36,975 nucleotides of DNA from Nocardia veterana NBRC 100344. Its GTDB lineage: Bacteria > Actinomycetota > Actinomycetes > Mycobacteriales > Mycobacteriaceae. Positions 32,355 to 36,975 of this stretch are shown in pieces (position 1 is the stretch's first letter; every line of letters starts with the position of its first letter). The stretch is from positions 1-36,975 of the forward strand of contig NZ_BAGM01000080.1 in NCBI RefSeq assembly GCF_000308855.1, written 5' to 3'. The position numbers were made by a program, and so were the translations under genes. The notes below the pieces were generated by a model. The model ran no database searches. It saw nothing but the letters and a program-made list of their open reading frames with translations, and was not told the DNA's origin.

Positions 32355-34238
32355 TCAGCCGCGCAGGCCGCTCGCGCGCAGCACGCGCCGGGAGATGCCG
32401 GCCTCGAGCGCCTCGGCCGTCCCGATGATCCGCACCCGCTGCCGGGCGCGGGTGATCGCGGTGTAGAGCAGTTCGCGGGTCAGGAGGGTGGATTCCGGAC
32501 CGGGCAGCACGATCGTGACCGCGCCGTACTGACTGCCCTGGCTGCGGTGGATGGTCATCGCGTACACCGTGGTCACGCTCGGAAATTGGGTGGGGTGCAC
32601 CAGATAGGGTTCGCTGCCACGCTGCAGTGCGGCGCGCAACCCGCCGTCGGCGGCGCGCACGATGACGCCGGTGTCGCCGTTGTAGATGCGGGCCTCGTGA
32701 TCGTTGGCGGTGACCAGCAGGGGCTGCCCGGGAAACCACTGCCCGGCAACGGATTCCGTGCCGATGCCGGCGGCCGCGACCCAGGCGCCCGCCATCCGGT
32801 CCCAGCGTTCGACCCCGAACGGGCCCTGTCGGTGCGCACACAGCAACCGGTGCGATTCCATCGCCCGCAATGCCGCCGCGGCATCGCCGATCTCGGCGGC
32901 GGCCGTGCACTCCCGCGCCGCCCGCACCACATCGGCACGGACGTCGGCGATCTCGTCGGGTTCGTGTAGTGCCAGCTCCGTGCCGCCGTCGGCGAGCAGC
33001 GCCAACGCCGTGTCCGCGTCGCCGGCGCGCACCGCGACCGCCAGCTCGGCGATCCGGCCGCCGAACCGGCGACCACGGGTGAGCCGAATCATGCCGCCGC
33101 GCAGGCGATGACGTTCGCGATCGGACAATCCCTCACCGGCGGCGCCGACGCTTGCCGCCTCGGTGCCGAGAATCCGCTCCAACAGCGGATTCGCCGGGCC
33201 CAGCACCGGCCCGGCGACGAGGTCGGCCAGGACCGCGCCGGCGTCGACCGAGGCCAGCTGATCCGGATCGCCCACCAGGACCAGCCGGGCGTCGGGACGC
33301 ACGGCCGGCAGCAGCCGGCTCATCATCGTCAGCGACACCATCGATGTCTCGTCGACCACGATGACGTCGTAGGGCAGGCGATTGTGGGCATGATGCCGGA
33401 AGCGGGTGGTGCCCCCGCGCTGCCAGCCCAGCAGGCGGTGCACGGTGGCGGCGGTCAACTCCGGCAGATCCAGGTCGGCGGCCTGCTCTCGCACCGATTC
33501 CTGCAGCCGCGCCGCGGCCTTTCCGGTCGGAGCGGCGAGCGCGATGCGCAGTGGCGTGGTCTGTTTCATCGCCCGGTGATGCGCGACCAGCAGCGCGAGG
33601 ATGCGGGCGATGGTGTGGGTCTTCCCCGTTCCCGGACCGCCCGCGACGACGGTGGTCCAGCTGGTGGCCGCCACCGCCGCCGCGATGCGCTGCCGGTCGG
33701 GCGCCGCCCCGGGCCCCCCTGTGCCGGGGAACAGGCGATCCAGTTCGCGGCGCACGGTCTCCGGATCGACGAGCGGATGGCCGGTGGCGCGCTCCGCGAG
33801 CACGTCCCGGATGGTCTGCTCCTGCCGGTAGTACCGGTCCAGATACAGCAGCGGCCCGCCGTCGGATTCGACGAGCCGCAGCGGGCACAGCGGACCCGCC
33901 GGGCTCCCGCACACCAGCGGACTCACCCGCAACGCCGCGCACAACTCGTCGAGGTCGGGCCACGGCAGTGCCGCCGGATCCACCGGCTCCACCGCGCCGA
34001 GATCGAAACCCTCACCGTCGACGCCGATTTCGTGCATGCGCCGCAACTCCAGGCAGACCGAGCCGGATCTGACTGCACGCACCGCGAGCGCGGCCGCCAG
34101 CAACACCTGCTCGCCGGATTCGCCGCCGAGGCGACCCAGCCGCAGCGCCACGTGCACATCCGCGGCCGACGACACCCCGGCGGCATTGAACGTGCGCAGC
34201 AACCCGGTGGCGCGTTGCGCGATGCCGATCGCCGTCAT
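32355..34238 (-). CDS. recD: RecD, exodeoxyribonuclease V alpha subunit
   Basis: A 627-residue superfamily 1 helicase. The Walker A motif is GGPGTGKTHT (nt about 33619-33642), motif II is VIVVDETSMVS, motif III is LVLVGDPDQLASV, and the C-terminal motif is AMTIHRSQGSQYGAVTIVLP followed by LLYTAITRARQRV. RecD is the 5'-3' motor of the RecBCD complex, which processes double-strand breaks. Its ATG overlaps the recB stop (ATGA at 34235-34238). It converges on the TetR gene, with 7 bp between stop codons. Confidence 0.95.
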   Translation of the reverse strand: MTAIGIAQRATGLLRTFNAAGVSSAADVHVALRLGRLGGESGEQVLLAAALAVRAVRSGSVCLELRRMHEIGVDGEGFDLGAVEPVDPAALPWPDLDELCAALRVSPLVCGSPAGPLCPLRLVESDGGPLLYLDRYYRQEQTIRDVLAERATGHPLVDPETVRRELDRLFPGTGGPGAAPDRQRIAAAVAATSWTTVVAGGPGTGKTHTIARILALLVAHHRAMKQTTPLRIALAAPTGKAAARLQESVREQAADLDLPELTAATVHRLLGWQRGGTTRFRHHAHNRLPYDVIVVDETSMVSLTMMSRLLPAVRPDARLVLVGDPDQLASVDAGAVLADLVAGPVLGPANPLLERILGTEAASVGAAGEGLSDRERHRLRGGMIRLTRGRRFGGRIAELAVAVRAGDADTALALLADGGTELALHEPDEIADVRADVVRAARECTAAAEIGDAAAALRAMESHRLLCAHRQGPFGVERWDRMAGAWVAAAGIGTESVAGQWFPGQPLLVTANDHEARIYNGDTGVIVRAADGGLRAALQRGSEPYLVHPTQFPSVTTVYAMTIHRSQGSQYGAVTIVLPGPESTLLTRELLYTAITRARQRVRIIGTAEALEAGISRRVLRASGLRG

Positions 34239-36975
34239 CGTGGACTCCCCCCGGCCAGCAGATCCGACAGCGCCACGATCAGCGGCGCGGGCGGATCCCA
34301 GTCGAATACGCCGTGCCCGGGGGGCGTGGCCGGTCCGACCATGCCGCGTACGAACAGATACCGCACCCCGCCCAGATGCCGGTCCGGATCGTAGTCGGGC
34401 AGCCGCCAGCGCAGATAGCGGTGCAGCGCGGCGGAATACAGCAGCGCCTGCAGCGGATAGTGCGAACGCGTCATCTCCTCGGCCATCCGGTCGCGGCGGT
34501 AGTGCGCGACGGTCAGATCTCCGCTGCCGAGCCGGTTGGTCTTGTAGTCGACAACCACGAAACGCGGTCCGGCAGTGCGCAATACGGCGTCGATGCTGCC
34601 GGTCAGGTAGCCTCGCAACGGCACGTCGTCGAGATGGTCGAGGGCATCGGCGTACCCGGCGAAGGGGTCGTCGGGGCGCAGATGCGCGCGTAACAGATCG
34701 CCGATTCGCCGCACCGTCACTCGGGTGGCGACCGGATCGTCACCGCCGGCCAACGGTAGTTCGAATTCCAATTCGTTCAGCCGGTCCCGCGACCGGATCT
34801 CGGCCAGCGGCACCGGGTCGAACGGTGTGCGCAACACCGCGTGCAGGGCGCGGGCGAGCTCCGCGGGGTCGATATCGGCCATCAGCTCGGCCACCGCGTG
34901 CTCGCACCGACGATGCACCTCCGCCGCCAGATCCGGCGCATCGGTGTCGACCAGTTCCAGCACCCCGTGCACCAGGGTGCCGAATTCCGCGCCGTAGGGC
35001 AGGCCGTTCATCAACGACGGCGTCGCCTCGGTGAATTCGGCCGCGGGCACGGGCGGCTCCAATTCCGGTGCGGGCGAGAGAGGTTCGTCGGTGCCGCCGT
35101 CGACCACATCCGCCGGTCCCGGTACCGAATCGTGGGCCGAGGCGGTGAGCGCCGAATACGAGGTGCGCCGCCAGTCGTGGTCGATGGTGCGGGTGAACCG
35201 GGCGGCGGCGAGTTCGACCGCGCCGGGCCGGTCCCGCTCCGACCGCAGGGTCGCCGCGGCGGCCGCGCGCACCGGCTCGATCTCGATCAGGCCGGGCCCG
35301 GCCGCACTCGCCCATTCCCGCAACCGGTGCAGGACCACCGGATCGGGCGGAACCTCGCTGCGGGCGGGCACCTCCGCACTGCCGGGAGTACGACCGAGCA
35401 CCATCCGGTGCAGCGGGGCGGCGGCGGTGCCGTACGCCGGCGCCCACCACGCCACCACCTGGGATTGGGCGCGGGTCAGGGCGACGTAGAGCAGGCGTAG
35501 TTCCTCCCCGGCCTCCTCGGCCTCGCAGCGGCGCCGGTGGTCGGCATACCCGGGCGCCTCGGGGCCACCGACGTCGAGCACCCGCTCGCCGTCCTCGTGG
35601 AACAGCAGGGTGGCCGGGTTCGGATTCTTCGCGCCGTCCCACGCGAACGGCAGATAGACGATCGGGAATTCCAGCCCCTTGCTGGCATGTACGGTGGCGA
35701 TCTGGACCGCGGCCGCGTCGCGATCCAGCCGGCGACTGCGGCCGGAGACGGTGCCGGATGCCGGATCGCGGACTCGATCCGCCAGCCAGCGCGTGAGCGC
35801 GGTCAGCCCCAGCGATTCCCGGGCGGCCACCTCGTCGAGCAGCTGGGCGATATGCCGCAGATCGGTGAGCCGACGCTCGCCACCGCTCTGCGCCAGCAAT
35901 CGCGGGGCGGGCCGGGCCTGCGCGCTGAGCCGGTCGAATACGGCCGCGAACCCGGCGCGGGCGAACAATCGGGCGGCGTCGCGGAGCTGAGTGCTCAACC
36001 GCCCCACCAGATCCGCGCCACCGGCGTCGAGGTCGGCGGCCGAGAGCCCGAGCAGCGGGGTGGTCGCCGCGAGCCGCACCCGGTCGCCGCGATGCGGCTG
36101 TTCGAGTGCGCGCAGGACCCACAGCCAGTCGGTGGCGCTGACGGTGTCGAAAACGCTGGCGCCGCCGGCCAGGACGGAGGCCACCCCGGCCCGGTCGAGC
36201 GCGGCACGCACGACATCGATCTGCGCGCGGGTCCGTACCAGCACGGCGATATCGCCGGGGCCCAGGTCCCGATCGTCGATCCGCGCGCCCGATTCGAGCG
36301 TGGCGACGATATCGGCGGCCAGATCGGTGGCGACCCGGTCGCGCTGGCGGCCGACCACGGGGAACCCGCTGCCGTTCAGCGGGCCGGCTCCCTGCCGCGG
36401 AAAACACCGGAGCCGTAAGGGAACCGCGGCCGTCGCGCCGATCGTCAGCCGACTGTGCGGCCGGACCGCTCGGACCGCGGGCACGGTGATCTCCGGATGT
36501 CCGAGCGCCGCGCCGCCCTGCAGGTGATGCAGCGCCGCCAGCAGACCGGCATCGCTGCGGCGGTTGGTGTCCAGTTCCCGGCGCGCGTCGGCGTGGGCGA
36601 CGGCGTCGAGGTAGCTCAGCACTTCGGCGCCACGGAAGGCATAGATCGCCTGTTTGGGGTCGCCGACCAGGACGAGCGTGGTGTGGGTGTGGAAGACCCG
36701 GCGCAGGATGTCCCACTGCAGCGGGTCGGTGTCCTGGAATTCGTCCACCAGCGTCACCCGGAACCGCGCGCGGATCCGCCGGCACGCTCGTTCCCCGTGC
36801 ACCGGGTCGGCCAGCACATCGTGCAGCAGCACCAGCTGGTCGTCGAAATCGCGCAGCCCCGACAGTCGTTTGCGCCGATCCACTTCCGCGCGCACGGCCG
36901 CCGCGAACGCGGCCGCCTCCGCGGCCGGATGATCACCGAGCTCCTCCCCCGGCACCAGCCGGGCGCGCCGATCGG
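34235..36975 (-). CDS. recB: RecB, exodeoxyribonuclease V beta subunit, 5' truncated by window
   Basis: The frame is open to the right edge, so the start and the N-terminal Walker A region lie outside; about 912 residues are visible. It has UvrD-like helicase motif II VTLVDEFQDTDPLQWDIL (nt about 36717-36755), then LVGDPKQAIYAFRGAE. IATVHASKGLEFPIVYLPF and LRLLYVALTRAQSQV are helicase motifs V and VI. The C-terminal nuclease domain has ID...FVVVDYKTNRLG (nt about 34535-34549 for DYKTN). RecB supplies the 3'-5' helicase and the only nuclease of RecBCD. It is coupled to recD. recC is expected further right, as in mycobacterial recC-recB-recD order. Confidence 0.95.
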   Translation of the reverse strand, partial: DRRARLVPGEELGDHPAAEAAAFAAAVRAEVDRRKRLSGLRDFDDQLVLLHDVLADPVHGERACRRIRARFRVTLVDEFQDTDPLQWDILRRVFHTHTTLVLVGDPKQAIYAFRGAEVLSYLDAVAHADARRELDTNRRSDAGLLAALHHLQGGAALGHPEITVPAVRAVRPHSRLTIGATAAVPLRLRCFPRQGAGPLNGSGFPVVGRQRDRVATDLAADIVATLESGARIDDRDLGPGDIAVLVRTRAQIDVVRAALDRAGVASVLAGGASVFDTVSATDWLWVLRALEQPHRGDRVRLAATTPLLGLSAADLDAGGADLVGRLSTQLRDAARLFARAGFAAVFDRLSAQARPAPRLLAQSGGERRLTDLRHIAQLLDEVAARESLGLTALTRWLADRVRDPASGTVSGRSRRLDRDAAAVQIATVHASKGLEFPIVYLPFAWDGAKNPNPATLLFHEDGERVLDVGGPEAPGYADHRRRCEAEEAGEELRLLYVALTRAQSQVVAWWAPAYGTAAAPLHRMVLGRTPGSAEVPARSEVPPDPVVLHRLREWASAAGPGLIEIEPVRAAAAATLRSERDRPGAVELAAARFTRTIDHDWRRTSYSALTASAHDSVPGPADVVDGGTDEPLSPAPELEPPVPAAEFTEATPSLMNGLPYGAEFGTLVHGVLELVDTDAPDLAAEVHRRCEHAVAELMADIDPAELARALHAVLRTPFDPVPLAEIRSRDRLNELEFELPLAGGDDPVATRVTVRRIGDLLRAHLRPDDPFAGYADALDHLDDVPLRGYLTGSIDAVLRTAGPRFVVVDYKTNRLGSGDLTVAHYRRDRMAEEMTRSHYPLQALLYSAALHRYLRWRLPDYDPDRHLGGVRYLFVRGMVGPATPPGHGVFDWDPPAPLIVALSDLLAGGSPR

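Overview
The window is high-GC DNA (roughly 70% G+C, strong G/C preference at third codon positions) with frequent GTG starts. It carries an Rv3520c-type F420-dependent oxidoreductase, a holin-X/DUF3618 pair, a group 3 SigF/SigB-type sigma factor and an actinobacterial recB-recD pair. This points to a mycolic-acid actinomycete, most likely Nocardia or a close relative. No rRNA, tRNA, CRISPR array, transposase or integrase was found.

Layout. 1-2862: 3' part of a giant SMC-like ATPase (TIGR02680 / Wadjet JetC type), cut by the window edge. 2911-6015: a small membrane ORF, an alpha/beta hydrolase, an ArsR-SRPBCC pair under an unusual leaderless promoter, and a secreted M15 peptidase. 6107-8354: a short ORF next to a KstR-like box, a small membrane protein, a decayed copy of the fumarase 3' end, and a SnoaL-like/HTH divergent pair. 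8469-10145: intact class I fumarase. 10442: MarR regulator.

11009-17876 is the most organised region. It holds rsbR-rsbS-rsbT-rsbX, then a large protein that fuses an RsbU-like PP2C phosphatase with an RsbW-like kinase domain, then (reading away) a holin-X/DUF3618 membrane operon, a SigF/SigB-family sigma factor and a 48-residue acidic protein. Sequences resembling SigF promoters (GTTT, 15 bp, GGGTA) precede rsbR, the sigma gene and, divergently, the membrane operon. The inferred circuit is stressosome to RsbT to phosphatase/kinase to anti-anti-sigma to sigma factor, with positive feedback. A lone STAS protein at 22469-22849 is a candidate anti-anti-sigma factor.

17963-22279: a tightly packed operon (CocE/NonD hydrolase, alpha/beta hydrolase, ATP-grasp ligase) that also has a SigF-like promoter; its pathway is not known to me. 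22916-26564: F420 oxidoreductase, an FchA-like cyclodeaminase, a secreted L,D-transpeptidase, and a FolD paralogue in which the catalytic lysine is replaced by leucine. 26738-29074: YdcF-like protein, PrmC-related methyltransferase, Nudix hydrolase. 29081-32347: aldehyde dehydrogenase-SDR operon with a divergent TetR gene and tandem operators. 32355-36975: recD and the 3' part of recB.

The most notable observations are the promoter-linked stressosome/sigma island, the duplicated fumarase 3' end plus terminator flanking a two-gene cassette, and the lysine-less FolD close to a separate putative cyclohydrolase.
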